A DNA stretch of 64,000 nt from Candidatus Azophilus lithoversatilis (GTDB lineage Bacteria > Pseudomonadota > Gammaproteobacteria > Pseudomonadales > Azotimanducaceae): contig JAQAJJ010000001.1 of assembly GCA_028278675.1 (NCBI GenBank), positions 62,001 to 126,000 of the forward strand, read 5' to 3'. Under the pieces are notes generated by a model. It was not told the origin of the DNA, ran no database searches, and was given only the letters and a program-made list of their open reading frames with translations. The stretch's first letter is position 1, and each line of letters starts with the position of its first letter. Positions 1 to 10,192 of this stretch are shown piece after piece. The position numbers and the translations under genes are program-made.

Positions 1-3
1 GAT

Positions 4-1578
4 TCAGCGGCTCTCGGCGCGGATGTCCCCGGTGATTGCCTCGAGGTCCGCGGTCATCAACACCCCGGTCAACTCCGTCATGGTCAACGCTTGGCTGACG
101 AACGCCGCCTTGCTCCAGCGCTCGATGGTGGCATGGCTGGACCAGTAGTGGCCGAGGAAGCCGCCAAGGCCGTAGGCGGGCACGTCGAGGCAGTGCCAGA
201 CGTCGCAGCGGCCGGCCAAGGCGATGGCGCCGACGCCCCACCAGACTTGCTGCAGGCCGCCATTGATGCCGGGGCGCTCCGGGGCCGCCACTTGGGCGCG
301 GGACCAGCCGTGCTTGCGCACCGCGCTGATGGCGGCGTCGATTAGTTGGGGATGGGCGCGGGACCACAGGTAGGATTGCTCGGTCAGCCCGGTCGGCTCC
401 ACCACGCCCTCGACTTCCCGGTAGTCCATCTCGCCCATGTGCTCCGCCTGCACCACGGCGACGATCTTTTGCCGCGCTTCGGGGTAGCGGTTCAGCCAGG
501 CCGGTTCGTTGTGCTCGCGTTCCATGCCCGGCATGTAGTGGCGGCAGTCCAAGTAGATGGTCAGGGTTCGCGGCCGGTGCGCTTGGGGAATTTGCGAGAA
601 GTACTTGACGATCGCCAGCAGGCCCAGAGCGCCGTTGTCCTGGGTGATCGAAGGTCCGTCGGTGTGGTTGACCAGCACAATCTGCTCATCTTGTGGCGTG
701 CCGTAATCCCTGCCGGGCAGGTAGGCGATGAGTTGGTAGGCTTCGGCCGGCTCCAGGGTGGCCTCCAGGCGCAGGGTCGCCGTCTTGCCCGCCTTGGCGT
801 CGACGATGACGCCGGCGCCATCCTCGCGGCCCAGAATGAGGGTGGGCGCATGGTAGAGGCTGGCCACCGGGAAGGTGTACAGGCCCTTCGTGCGCTCGAA
901 GGCCATGTCATAGACGATGATCGCGCCGGCCGCCCCGCCGGTGGCGGGAATCTCGTCGAGCCCCTGGGCGAGCTGCCACCAGATGTCGAAGGTGAAGGTC
1001 TCGGCCGGGTCAACGAAGGTGAAGGGGGCCTGCAGGGTCTCGGCGTCGGTGGCGAATTCGTAGTCGTTGAAGGTGTAGTTGATGATGTAGTCATCGTCGT
1101 AGGGCGGCTGCGGATGGGGCCGTGTGGGAATGACGACGATTTTGTCCTGGATGGAGTCGGGCGGGTCGTCGTGATCGTAGTACACCAACTCGCGGTTTAT
1201 GCCTTCCGCGCCGGTCGCTCCCGAATAGGCGCCGTAGCTGGCCACTCGCACCGCCCGGCCATCGGAGGTCAGGGACCAGCCCGCGGGGTCGTCCGAGGTG
1301 TCCCAACGCTCGAATGTCCAGCGGTTCCTGAACAGGTCCACCGCCCCGTACTCCTTGAGCTTGGCCTCCAGAAAGGCCAGGTAGCGCTGCCACTCCGGAC
1401 TGCCGGTGAGGGTGGGCAGATTGGCGTTCTTGACGCTCGCCCAAGCGTATGCCTCCTCCTCAGTGACGGTCCAGTCCCGATTCAGGGCGGTGAGCTGCGC
1501 TCGGTAGGGGTCCGGTTGCGGGGCTTCGGAACAGGCGGCCAGCAGCGCGACCAGAACTGCGGCGGACCACGCTCTCAT
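4..1578 (-). CDS. Lipoprotein with PA domain and M28-like peptidase fold
   Basis: Predicted exported lipoprotein of 524 aa resembling M28 zinc aminopeptidases with an inserted PA domain. The N-terminus MRAWSAAVLVALLAACSEA is a signal peptide with lipobox LAAC. A PA-like segment (GGAAGAIIVYD) lies near residue 240. A metal-site-like stretch HTDGPSITQDNGALGLL (H-x-D then D-N-G) and a later AEHMGEM supply the expected His/Asp/Glu ligands. The ATG at 1578 overlaps the stop of the P450 gene (ATGA), so I discard the 31-residue upstream extension in the ORF track. It is the last gene of a VOC-P450-peptidase run. The substrate is unknown; it may be a diverged, non-proteolytic hydrolase. The family call is fairly secure, the specificity is not. 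Confidence 0.72.
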   Translation of the reverse strand: MRAWSAAVLVALLAACSEAPQPDPYRAQLTALNRDWTVTEEEAYAWASVKNANLPTLTGSPEWQRYLAFLEAKLKEYGAVDLFRNRWTFERWDTSDDPAGWSLTSDGRAVRVASYGAYSGATGAEGINRELVYYDHDDPPDSIQDKIVVIPTRPHPQPPYDDDYIINYTFNDYEFATDAETLQAPFTFVDPAETFTFDIWWQLAQGLDEIPATGGAAGAIIVYDMAFERTKGLYTFPVASLYHAPTLILGREDGAGVIVDAKAGKTATLRLEATLEPAEAYQLIAYLPGRDYGTPQDEQIVLVNHTDGPSITQDNGALGLLAIVKYFSQIPQAHRPRTLTIYLDCRHYMPGMEREHNEPAWLNRYPEARQKIVAVVQAEHMGEMDYREVEGVVEPTGLTEQSYLWSRAHPQLIDAAISAVRKHGWSRAQVAAPERPGINGGLQQVWWGVGAIALAGRCDVWHCLDVPAYGLGGFLGHYWSSHATIERWSKAAFVSQALTMTELTGVLMTADLEAITGDIRAESR

Positions 1579-2882
1579 TGGCTGGCTTTGAATTCGATGT
1601 GCAGTTCCTTCAAAGCCCGCAGGGCGAAGTTGGGCGCGATGGTGAAGTCGTTTTCGCCCGGCGCAAACCACATCTCGTCAACGCGGTCCACCAGCGCCTT
1701 GAACGACCAGTACATCTCCCGCCGGGCCAGGGGCGCGCCCAGGCAGTGGTGTATGCCCGAACCGAAGGCCAGGTGCCGCCCCGGCTTGTCCCGGTTGAGG
1801 TCAAGCTGCTCCGGACACTCGAACTCCCGTTCGTCGCGGTTGGCGGCGGCGTAGCGGATGTTGAGCATGGCGCCTTGAGGGATGGTGACGCCGTGCAGTT
1901 CGATGTCCCTGGCGGCGGTGCGGAAGAGGCCTTGCACCGGCCCTTCGAGACGCAGCACTTCCTCGCAGAAGGTGCGCAGGTGCTGTTCCGGGTCGGCTTT
2001 CAGCATGGCCCAGGCTTCCGGGTTCTCGATGAGCAGCTTGACGCCGTAGCCGATCGCGTTGGTGGAGGTTTCCGAGCCGCCGACGAAGGTGTCCGCCATC
2101 ATTTCCGCATGCAGCTCATTGTCGTTGAGGGGACGGCCCCATTCCGGGATGACGCGGTTCACCAGGTCGGAGAGCAGGGTGTCGTCGGGTTCCCGGCGCA
2201 AGCGTTCGAAGATGGGCTGGAAGTAGTGCTGGGCCTCGATTTCCATCTCCACCGACCACTTCTCCTCCGCCTCGGTCTGCATCATGCCGAGCCGCTGCAC
2301 CCAGGCATCGGTCCAAGCCTTGATTTGCCAGATGTCCTCTTCCGGCACACCCACCTGGCGGCCGATCACAATGAGCGGCAGGGGCACGGCGAACTGCTTG
2401 ACCCAGTCGCAGCGGCCATCGCCGATGAAGGCGCCGATCAGCTTGTAGGCGGTTTCCGCCACGAACGGGTCCATGGCCTTGATCTTCTTGGGGCGGAAGG
2501 CCTCGTTGAACATGGCCCGCATCTGCTTGTGGTTGGGATCGTCGCGCCCGGCCAAGGTGGGGGCGGGCACCCAGCCCTCGTCTTGGTAGAGCTGCATCAT
2601 GCGCGTTGCGCGTTCGGCGTCGATGCGTCCGCGCCCGCCGCCCTGGCCGCCGCGCATGCCGCTGACGTAGGCTTCGGTGTCCAGCAGGATGTCGCGCAGG
2701 TCCTCGAAGCGGGTGATGACGTAGAAGCCGGTCAGTGGATCCTTCCACACGGGCGCCTCGTCGCGCAGTCTTTCGTAGGCGGGGTAGGGGCAGTTCTGCA
2801 GGTCGGCATTGAGTAGATTGATGTCGTCGAGGGATTCGGGCGTGACGGGTTGGTAGGGTTGCTTGGATTCTGCTTGGCTCAT
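1575..2882 (-). CDS. Cytochrome P450 (bacterial soluble class)
   Basis: Heme-thiolate monooxygenase of 435 aa, normal for soluble bacterial CYPs. The I-helix acid/alcohol pair (GGSETSTNAIGYG), the K-helix ExxR (EEVLR) and the heme loop FGSGIHHCLGAPLARRE with the Cys ligand are all present. No membrane anchor is seen. I chose ATG 2882, which has AGGGG upstream; the TTG at 2897 overlaps the previous stop (TTGA) and is possible. No ferredoxin or ferredoxin reductase gene is adjacent, so electrons must come from elsewhere. It lies between a VOC protein and an M28-like lipoprotein with overlapping or near-overlapping frames, suggesting one transcript. The substrate cannot be read from sequence. 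Confidence 0.93.
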   Translation of the reverse strand: MSQAESKQPYQPVTPESLDDINLLNADLQNCPYPAYERLRDEAPVWKDPLTGFYVITRFEDLRDILLDTEAYVSGMRGGQGGGRGRIDAERATRMMQLYQDEGWVPAPTLAGRDDPNHKQMRAMFNEAFRPKKIKAMDPFVAETAYKLIGAFIGDGRCDWVKQFAVPLPLIVIGRQVGVPEEDIWQIKAWTDAWVQRLGMMQTEAEEKWSVEMEIEAQHYFQPIFERLRREPDDTLLSDLVNRVIPEWGRPLNDNELHAEMMADTFVGGSETSTNAIGYGVKLLIENPEAWAMLKADPEQHLRTFCEEVLRLEGPVQGLFRTAARDIELHGVTIPQGAMLNIRYAAANRDEREFECPEQLDLNRDKPGRHLAFGSGIHHCLGAPLARREMYWSFKALVDRVDEMWFAPGENDFTIAPNFALRALKELHIEFKASQ

Positions 2883-2893
2883 GTCAATTCCCC

Positions 2894-3415
2894 TCAACCG
2901 GCTTCACGGATCAAATCCGTCACGCCGTCCCATTGCTCGTGATCCCGCTTCCAGCCCTCGAACAGATCGACGATGATGGGCGCATCGCCGGGCAGTTCCA
3001 CGTACCAGCCCATGTCGTCGCGGCTGTCCATGTAGGCGACGTAGTCGCCGCCCCAAAGGGTGCAGGCGGTTTCGTAGCCCGCCTCGTTGAAGCGCTTGAT
3101 TTCGCCGCCGACATCGTGAATCAGCAGGCCGATGTGGTGAAAGCCCTGTTCGCCTTCGGCGTACATCTCCCGGTAGATGGACGGCGTGTCGTCGTGTTGG
3201 GCGATGAATTGGACGTGGGCCGGCCCCGCTTGCCCGAACGCGTAGCTGACATCGGCCTCCACCGGCTCGCCCCGGTAGCGGAAGCTTTCGGCGATGTGGT
3301 GGCGCACGACATGAAACGGCCCGGCGCCGACCATCTTGTTCCACTTGCGGCAGGCCTCGTCGATGTCGTTGACGAAATAGGCGTATTGCCAAATGGGGTG
3401 TCGAATGATGCTCAT
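2894..3415 (-). CDS. VOC (glyoxalase/bleomycin-resistance fold) protein
   Basis: A 173-aa vicinal-oxygen-chelate protein, of the glyoxalase_4 / methylmalonyl-CoA-epimerase-like type. The N-terminal PIWQYAYFVNDIDEACRKW and the later GFHHIGLLIHDV are the paired beta-alpha-beta-beta metal-site modules, and a Glu in WYVELPGD is a likely third ligand. ATG 3415 is preceded by GGAGGG at 5 nt. It is the first gene of the run leading into the P450, with the stop about 11 nt before the P450 ATG. Its role is probably isomerisation or cleavage of a product or substrate of the P450 pathway; this is inference from context only. Confidence 0.8.
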   Translation of the reverse strand: MSIIRHPIWQYAYFVNDIDEACRKWNKMVGAGPFHVVRHHIAESFRYRGEPVEADVSYAFGQAGPAHVQFIAQHDDTPSIYREMYAEGEQGFHHIGLLIHDVGGEIKRFNEAGYETACTLWGGDYVAYMDSRDDMGWYVELPGDAPIIVDLFEGWKRDHEQWDGVTDLIREAG

Positions 3416-3480
3416 CAAGTCCCTCCAGAACCTTGTTCCCGCTGCGACAGGGGCGAAAAGATAGCAGAAATGGCGTTTGG

Positions 3481-3651
3481 CAGCAGGTACAGGACATTGC
3501 GGGCCTGCCCGCGGGCGCCCATGCCCAGGAAGCGCTACCGGCCATGGAGCAGTTTAACTGAGTCGCGCCGATCGGGGTTGTCGTGATCACCGGTTCGCGC
3601 ATTCACCGGACCAACCTGGTCAGCTCCAGTCCCGTCACCCAACTCGGTGTG
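3481..3651 (+). pseudogene. Remnant of a TonB-dependent receptor 5' end
   Basis: One reading frame gives a signal-peptide-like end (LPAGAHAQEALPAMEQFN), then a TGA stop, then VVVITGSRIHRTNL and SSSPVTQLG. VTGSRIxRxNLxSSSPVT is the hallmark start of the plug domain of many TonB-dependent receptors. Nothing receptor-like follows: the frame runs into the Nif11-like gene region within about 100 nt. I read this as a decayed fragment of which only the signal peptide and plug start survive. It occupies most of the roughly 320-bp gap upstream of the VOC gene. Confidence 0.55.
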
Positions 3652-3740
3652 CAGCCCCTGAGCTCGCTCTTGCCCTCCGACGTCGCCCGTTGGGTGGTAA
3701 GCTTGGCCCGTATTGTGGGTTCAGATGACTGGGAGAGGCG

Positions 3741-3941
3741 ATGTCCATCGAAAACGGCGAGCGCTTTATTCGGGCATTGAAGGCGGATCAGGCGTTGCGG
3801 GACAAGGTCAAGGCCGAAGGTCGGGACCATTTCACCGCCATCGCTGCCGCAGCGGGCGCGTCTTGCGATGCGTTTGACGTGGTGGTGGCCCTGCTAAGGC
3901 AGATCGAGGGCGACGAAACCTTGCCGGATTGGGAGCGTTAG
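3741..3941 (+). CDS. Nif11-like small protein
   Basis: A 66-aa protein beginning MSIENGERFIRALKADQAL, followed by AIAAAAGASCDAFDVVVAL. This matches the Nif11 domain pattern (MSxExxxxFlxxlxxDxxLrxxl, then alA..xG). Nif11 domains act as N-terminal leaders of RiPP precursors and also occur as stand-alone proteins linked to nitrogen metabolism. Here the protein ends DETLPDWER, with no double-glycine cleavage site or Cys-rich core, so a stand-alone Nif11 protein is more likely than a precursor. The ATG has GGGAGAGG just upstream. Its stop abuts the convergent lpxA stop. No RiPP enzyme is nearby. Confidence 0.6.
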   Translation: MSIENGERFIRALKADQALRDKVKAEGRDHFTAIAAAAGASCDAFDVVVALLRQIEGDETLPDWER

Positions 3942-4730
3942 CTACCCGGAACTGCGCCGTGGCCGAATGACGCCGATTTCCGACGCCTCCACGGAGGCTA
4001 CAAGGCTGCCGACTTCCGGGCAGTCGGTGTACTCGGTCCGCAGGCGCTTGCAAGCTTCCTCCGCGGTGAGGCCGGAGCGGTAGAGGATCTTGAAGGCGCC
4101 ACGCAGGATGGCGATGAGTTCCGGCCCGTAACCGCGCCGGCGCATCCCCTCGACGTTCATGCCCACGGCTGTGGCCGGATTGCCCGCCACGGTGACGTAG
4201 GCCGGCACATCCTTGAGCACCAGGCTCATGCCCGCGATGTGGGCGTGTGCGCCGATGGCGCGGAATTGCGGCACTCCGGCGTAACCGCCAAAGTTGGCGT
4301 GGTCGCCCACCGTGCAGTGCCCGGACACCGAGGCGTTGTTGGCCATGATGACGTGGTCGCCCAAAGTGCAGTCGTGGCCGATGTGGACATAGGCCATGAA
4401 CAGCCCATGGCTGCCAACAACGGTTGCGCCCTGGCCCTGCGCCATGCCCCGATGCACCGTGACGCCCTCGCGGAAGACGTTGCCGTCGCCAATTTCCAGA
4501 CGGGTCGGCTCGCCGCGGTAAGCCAGCGCCGGGGTGTCTTCGCCAATGGTGGCGAACTGATAGATGCGGTTACCCGCACCCATGCGCGTGGGCCCCTTGA
4601 TGACGGTGTGCGACCCGATGACGCAGCCGTCGCCGATCACGACGTCCGGCCCGATGAGGGTCCAGGGCCCGACTTCGACGCCGTCGCCGAGCTCGGCGGA
4701 GGGGTCGATGATGGCGCGGGCGTCAATCAC
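3942..4730 (-). CDS. lpxA: Acyl-ACP--UDP-N-acetylglucosamine O-acyltransferase
   Basis: First committed step of lipid A synthesis: transfers an R-3-hydroxyacyl chain from ACP to the 3-OH of UDP-GlcNAc in the cytoplasm. At 262 aa it has the usual length. The N-terminal two thirds are a left-handed beta-helix of hexapeptide repeats (for example IGDGCV, VGDHAN). The catalytic His lies in the AYVHIGHDCTLG region, and the C-terminal helical part is present. The start is GTG at 4730, 9 nt after the fabZ stop. It is last of ompH-lpxD-fabZ-lpxA; lpxB, usually next, is not here. Confidence 0.96.
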   Translation of the reverse strand: MIDARAIIDPSAELGDGVEVGPWTLIGPDVVIGDGCVIGSHTVIKGPTRMGAGNRIYQFATIGEDTPALAYRGEPTRLEIGDGNVFREGVTVHRGMAQGQGATVVGSHGLFMAYVHIGHDCTLGDHVIMANNASVSGHCTVGDHANFGGYAGVPQFRAIGAHAHIAGMSLVLKDVPAYVTVAGNPATAVGMNVEGMRRRGYGPELIAILRGAFKILYRSGLTAEEACKRLRTEYTDCPEVGSLVASVEASEIGVIRPRRSSG

Positions 4731-4739
4731 CGGCGAGTG

Positions 4740-5198
4740 TCACGGCTTGCGGCCAGCGCAAAGAATGTCCGAAGTGCAGGCGAGTTCACCGTCCACGTAC
4801 GCCTGGCAGGCGAATTTCATCAGCGTGCGGCGCTCGACGAGAATCTTGCTTTCCATGTCGAGGCGGTCGCCGGGCACCACCGGACGCTTGAAGCGAGTGT
4901 TGTCAGTCCCCGCTAGGTAGAAGATGACGTCCTCCGCTTCCTGATCCTTGGTCGCCATCGTCAGCACTCCCGACACCTGCGCCATGGCCTCGACGATGAG
5001 CACCCCCGGCATGATGGGATGGTTGGGGAAGTGGCCGCTGAAGAAGGGTTCGTTGATGGTGACGTTCTTGTAGCCCTTGATGCTTTCCCCGGGCGTCAGC
5101 GCCGTGATCCGGTCAACGAGCAAAAACGGATAGCGGTGCGGCAGATATCTTAACAGATCGTCCATGCTCACGATTGAATCGCTCATTTGTCGGATCAC
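4740..5198 (-). CDS. fabZ: 3-hydroxyacyl-ACP dehydratase FabZ
   Basis: Hot-dog-fold dehydratase of type II fatty acid synthesis, converting (3R)-hydroxyacyl-ACP to trans-2-enoyl-ACP. The family motif [12 protein letters not shown] comes first, then the active-site loop [20 protein letters not shown] with the catalytic His and Glu. The length is 152 aa from GTG 5198, or 148 aa from the in-frame ATG 5186 ([18 protein letters not shown]), which fits the family equally well. It lies between lpxD and lpxA, as in most Proteobacteria, where it competes with LpxA and LpxD for hydroxyacyl-ACP. Confidence 0.96.
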   Translation of the reverse strand: MIRQMSDSIVSMDDLLRYLPHRYPFLLVDRITALTPGESIKGYKNVTINEPFFSGHFPNHPIMPGVLIVEAMAQVSGVLTMATKDQEAEDVIFYLAGTDNTRFKRPVVPGDRLDMESKILVERRTLMKFACQAYVDGELACTSDILCAGRKP

Positions 5199-5214
5199 CG
5201 TTTTTGGCGGGAGT

Positions 5215-6276
5215 TCATGACGGATTGTCGGCGGGCGACCCTTCCAGCTCGGCGATCCGCCGGTCCAGCTTGGCGACCCGGCGGGCCAGCTCGTCGAGGT
5301 TCTGGAAACGCAGGACGTTGCGCTTCCAAGCGGTGGCAGCGTTGTGCAAGACGCCTCCGGAGTAGGTGCCGGGCACGGTGATCGAACGCGAAACGTGGGT
5401 GCAGCCGCTGATGGTCACTCCATCGCAGATGCGGATCGGCCGATCGCCGCCGACGCCGACCATGCCGGCCAGAACGCAGCCTCGACCGATTTCGGTGCTG
5501 CCGACGATGCCCACGCAGCCGCAGATTAGGCTATGGGCACCGATGCGGCAGTTGTGGCCGATTTGCACTTGATTGTCGATCTTGACGCCGTCCTCGATGA
5601 GGGTGTCTTCGATAGCCCCCCGATCGACGGTGGTGGCCGCGCCGATGCTTACGTCCCGACCGACCGTCACGCCGCCGAGCTGGGCGATGGGCGCCAAGGC
5701 GCCGCCGCTGCTGCGGGCGAATCCGAAGCCGTCGGCGCCGAGCACCGCGTTGGCATGCACCACGGAGCGCGCGCCGATCTTGACGTCGTCATAGAGGGTG
5801 GCGTTGGCCATGATGCGGACGCCTTCGTCGAGTCGGCAGCGGGCGCCGACGACGGCGTTGGCGTGAATGGCCACGTCCCCGGCGACGGTGGTTTCCGATC
5901 CGATCACCACCCCGGGGCCGATGCTCGCCGTCCCGTCGACGGTGGCGCTCGCGTCAATCCGGGCGCTGGCGTGAATCCCCGCGCTGAGTCGCGGTGGACG
6001 CTCCCAGAGGCGTGAGGCTAAGGCAAATGCGAAGTAGGGATCGGCGACGACGATGGCGTTGGTGGGACAAAGCGCCAGGTCGCGATCATGAAGAATGACG
6101 GCTGACGCCTTGGTCTTGGGCAAATCCGGTCGATAGGCCGGATTGGAAAGGTGGGTGAGCTGGCCGGGTGCCGCTGAAGGCAGGGCCCCCAAGCCGGAAA
6201 TCGCAACATCCGCGTCGCCGACGACCTGGCCGCCCAATCGCTCGGCTAGTTCGCCGAGGCGGTAGGCGCCGGTCAC
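5215..6276 (-). CDS. lpxD: UDP-3-O-(3-hydroxyacyl)glucosamine N-acyltransferase
   Basis: Third enzyme of lipid A synthesis; N-acylates UDP-3-O-acyl-glucosamine. At 353 aa it has the N-terminal uridine-binding domain (YRLGELAERLGG, then HLSNPAYRPDL) and a long hexapeptide beta-helix. The catalytic His lies in DNQVQIGHNCRIGAHS. The C-terminal helix (LDELARRVAKLDRRIAELEG) is coiled-coil-like. The GTG start at 6276 overlaps the ompH stop by four bases (GTGA), indicating translational coupling. Confidence 0.96.
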   Translation of the reverse strand: MTGAYRLGELAERLGGQVVGDADVAISGLGALPSAAPGQLTHLSNPAYRPDLPKTKASAVILHDRDLALCPTNAIVVADPYFAFALASRLWERPPRLSAGIHASARIDASATVDGTASIGPGVVIGSETTVAGDVAIHANAVVGARCRLDEGVRIMANATLYDDVKIGARSVVHANAVLGADGFGFARSSGGALAPIAQLGGVTVGRDVSIGAATTVDRGAIEDTLIEDGVKIDNQVQIGHNCRIGAHSLICGCVGIVGSTEIGRGCVLAGMVGVGGDRPIRICDGVTISGCTHVSRSITVPGTYSGGVLHNAATAWKRNVLRFQNLDELARRVAKLDRRIAELEGSPADNPS

Positions 6277-6827
6277 GAACTCGGCGCGTCGCGCTTCTGG
6301 TTCAGCTTTTCCGTGACCCGGCGGGTGATGTCGTGCTTGGGATTGACGTAGCGGAGGTTGGCGCGCTCCATGATGAGGTCATAGCCTTCCAGCTCAATGA
6401 GATCCTTAAGCACCGCATCCACCTTCGGCACCATCACCTGCAGCAGGTCCTGGCGTCGGTCCTGCAGGGCCTTTTGCAGCTTGTTGACCAGAAACTCGTA
6501 GTCGATCCGCTTGTCCTCGATGTCCTTCTGCGCCTTGCGCTGCTCGGTTGGGCTCATGACTTCGCCATCCGTTTGCAGCTTTTCCTGCAAGGCCTGGATT
6601 TCGGCGCCGAGCGCATTGACCTCCTCCTCCTCCTTCTTGAGTTCGCTCTGCGCCTGCTCCAGAAGGGCCTTGGCCTCTTCGCTGGACACCAGCGCCCGCT
6701 GGGTGTCCAAGACGGCGATCTTCAGTTCCGCAGCGGCCATGGCGGCTGCGCTCAAGCCCAAGGCCAGTAGGGACGACTGGGCAAACCTCTTTATCCTGAA
6801 ACGGTTGATCACGGCAGGGTTGATCAC
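6273..6827 (-). CDS. OmpH/Skp family periplasmic chaperone
   Basis: Holds unfolded outer-membrane proteins in the periplasm. From GTG 6827 it is 184 aa: signal peptide with core SSLLALGLSAAAMAAA, mature start ELKIAVLDTQRALVSSEEAK, then a long Glu/Lys/Gln-rich coiled coil and a C-terminal VDAVLKDLIELEGYDLIMERA segment. AAGGAG sits 7 nt before GTG 6827; a second in-frame GTG at 6812 is an alternative. It heads the lpxD-fabZ-lpxA run. BamA, usually just upstream, is missing. Confidence 0.85.
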   Translation of the reverse strand: MINPAVINRFRIKRFAQSSLLALGLSAAAMAAAELKIAVLDTQRALVSSEEAKALLEQAQSELKKEEEEVNALGAEIQALQEKLQTDGEVMSPTEQRKAQKDIEDKRIDYEFLVNKLQKALQDRRQDLLQVMVPKVDAVLKDLIELEGYDLIMERANLRYVNPKHDITRRVTEKLNQKRDAPSS

Positions 6828-6905
6828 GAAACGGCTCCTTGCTGTTGTTGCTCGCGGTGGCCAAGGCGGCATGGCCAAACCGCGATGCCAAAGTGTAACC
6901 CGTCC

Positions 6906-6911
6906 ATTCTA
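6906..6911 (-). promoter_or_regulatory. Candidate -10 box for ompH-lpxD-fabZ-lpxA
   Basis: On the minus strand the hexamer is TAGAAT (5/6 to TATAAT), about 80 nt before the ompH start. No convincing -35 lies at 16-18 nt. The same TAGAAT hexamer recurs upstream of rpsP and pal. Confidence 0.3.
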
Positions 6912-6943
6912 CATCAGACGGCGCGGGAAGGCGCACCAGCTGA

Positions 6944-8503
<1,560 letters not shown>

Positions 8504-8512
8504 TGTCGGCTG

Positions 8513-10192
8513 ATGCCAGCGCCTCTACAAGCCGTTGAGCCGGCAGCGGCCGGGCGCCCCAAGGGCGAGCGAGCGCGCTCAGAAAACGAGCGAGCGCGCT
8601 CAGAAAACAAGCGCGGGCGCCTCCGGGACGAACGGCTGCTCATTGTCGATTTCGGTTCGCAATACACCCAGCTGATTGCCCGACGGGTGCGTGAGGCGGG
8701 CGTCTATTCGGAAATCCTCTCCTACGATGTCGGCATCGAGGCCATAGCCGCTTTCGGCGCTCGGGGCATCATCCTGTCCGGTGGGCCGGAGTCGGTCACA
8801 CAAGCTGCGGCTCCCCCCATTCCAAAGGGCCTGTTCGATCTTGGCGTGCCGGTGCTGGGGATTTGCTATGGCATGCAGGCCATGGCCAGGCACTTTGGCG
8901 GGCAGGTGGCGGCTTCCGCCAAGCGGGAGTTCGGTCCGGCGGAGATTTGGGTGCGCGGCCCGTCGCGGCTGCTGTCCGTGCTTGAACTTGACGAGGAAGG
9001 CGGCCTGCCGGTCTGGATGAGCCACGGCGACAAGGTGGCGTCGGCGCCGTCGGGCTTTCGAATCACGGCATCCACGGACAGCGCCCCGGTGGCCGCCATG
9101 GAGCATGAGCGGGCGCCTTGGTACGGCCTGCAGTTCCATCCCGAAGTCACCCACACCGATCAAGGAGAGGCCATCTACCGCCAGTTCGTTCGGGGCATCT
9201 GCGGTTGCGAGGGGACTTGGACGGCGGACAACATCATCGATGACGCCATCGAACGGGTGCGGCGGCAGGTCGGTGCCGACAAAGTGGTGCTCGGCTTGTC
9301 AGGCGGCGTGGATTCCAGCGTGGTGGCTGCGCTCCTGGCCCGAGCCATCGGCGATCAGCTCACTTGCGTATTCGTTGACAACGGCTTGCTGCGCAAGAAG
9401 GAACGGGCGGAAGTGGAGGCCGCCTTTGCGCACCCTGCTGCACCCACCAACGCGCCGAACCTCAACTTGGTCACGGTGGACGCCCGCCGGGAGTTCTTCG
9501 CTCGCCTGGCGGGGGTCGATGAACCCGAGGCCAAACGGCGGGCCATTGGCGAGACCTTCATCGACGTCTTCGAACGGGTGGCCAATGAGATAGACGGCGT
9601 CTCTTGGCTGGCTCAAGGCACGATCTATCCCGACGTGATCGAGTCCGCCGCCAGCGTCCACGGCAACGCCCACGTCATCAAGTCCCACCACAACGTGGGC
9701 GGGCTGCCGGAGCGGATGTCGCTGAAGCTTGTTGAACCCCTGCGCGAGCTGTTCAAGGACGAGGTTCGCAGGGTGGGCGCCCGGCTCGGCTTGCCGGACA
9801 GCCTGATCAACCGCCACCCGTTTCCCGGGCCGGGGCTGGCGGTGCGCGTACTCGGCGAAGTTAAGCAGCGCTATGCCGACGTGCTGCGTGAGGCGGACGC
9901 CATCTTCCTTGAGGCATTGCGCGCGGCGGGCTTTTACGATCAGGTCAGCCAAGCATTCGCCGTCTATTTGCCGGTGAAGTCCGTGGGCGTGGTCGGTGAC
10001 GCCCGCCGCTATGAACACGTCATCGCCTTGCGGGCGGTGGAGACGGTGGATTTCATGACCGCGCGCTGGGCGCGGCTGCCGCTCGACCTCCTCGAGCAGG
10101 TATCGAGCCGGATCATCAACGAGTTGCCGCAGGTCTCCCGGGTGGTGTACGACATTTCCAGCAAACCGCCGGCGACCATTGAGTGGGAATAG
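8513..10192 (+). CDS. guaA: GMP synthase (glutamine-hydrolysing)
   Basis: Aminates XMP to GMP using glutamine and ATP. The glutamine amidotransferase domain has GICYGMQ (Cys nucleophile) and [11 protein letters not shown] (His/Glu). The ATP pyrophosphatase P-loop is [14 protein letters not shown], and the C-terminal dimerisation part ends [11 protein letters not shown]. The length of 559 aa exceeds the family norm because about 40 residues precede [18 protein letters not shown]. That extension holds a duplicated ERARSEN encoded by a 21-bp tandem repeat. No clear ribosome site precedes ATG 8513. No later ATG or GTG fits the conserved start, so the true initiation site is uncertain. Confidence 0.96.
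   Translation: MPAPLQAVEPAAAGRPKGERARSENERARSENKRGRLRDERLLIVDFGSQYTQLIARRVREAGVYSEILSYDVGIEAIAAFGARGIILSGGPESVTQAAAPPIPKGLFDLGVPVLGICYGMQAMARHFGGQVAASAKREFGPAEIWVRGPSRLLSVLELDEEGGLPVWMSHGDKVASAPSGFRITASTDSAPVAAMEHERAPWYGLQFHPEVTHTDQGEAIYRQFVRGICGCEGTWTADNIIDDAIERVRRQVGADKVVLGLSGGVDSSVVAALLARAIGDQLTCVFVDNGLLRKKERAEVEAAFAHPAAPTNAPNLNLVTVDARREFFARLAGVDEPEAKRRAIGETFIDVFERVANEIDGVSWLAQGTIYPDVIESAASVHGNAHVIKSHHNVGGLPERMSLKLVEPLRELFKDEVRRVGARLGLPDSLINRHPFPGPGLAVRVLGEVKQRYADVLREADAIFLEALRAAGFYDQVSQAFAVYLPVKSVGVVGDARRYEHVIALRAVETVDFMTARWARLPLDLLEQVSSRIINELPQVSRVVYDISSKPPATIEWE
8567..8608 (+). repeat. 21-bp tandem repeat with palindromic core inside the guaA 5' end
   Basis: Two identical 21-bp units, each containing the perfect palindrome GAGCGCGCTC followed by AGAAAAC. 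In the guaA frame they encode ERARSEN twice, in a stretch with no counterpart in the GuaA family. It may be a small inserted repeat rather than selected coding sequence. Confidence 0.85.

Noticed and set aside
346-1854. 502-aa plus-strand ORF opposite the lipoprotein and P450 genes
   Set aside because: It crosses two convincing genes and its translation is low-complexity Arg/Gly/Val-rich with no motif.
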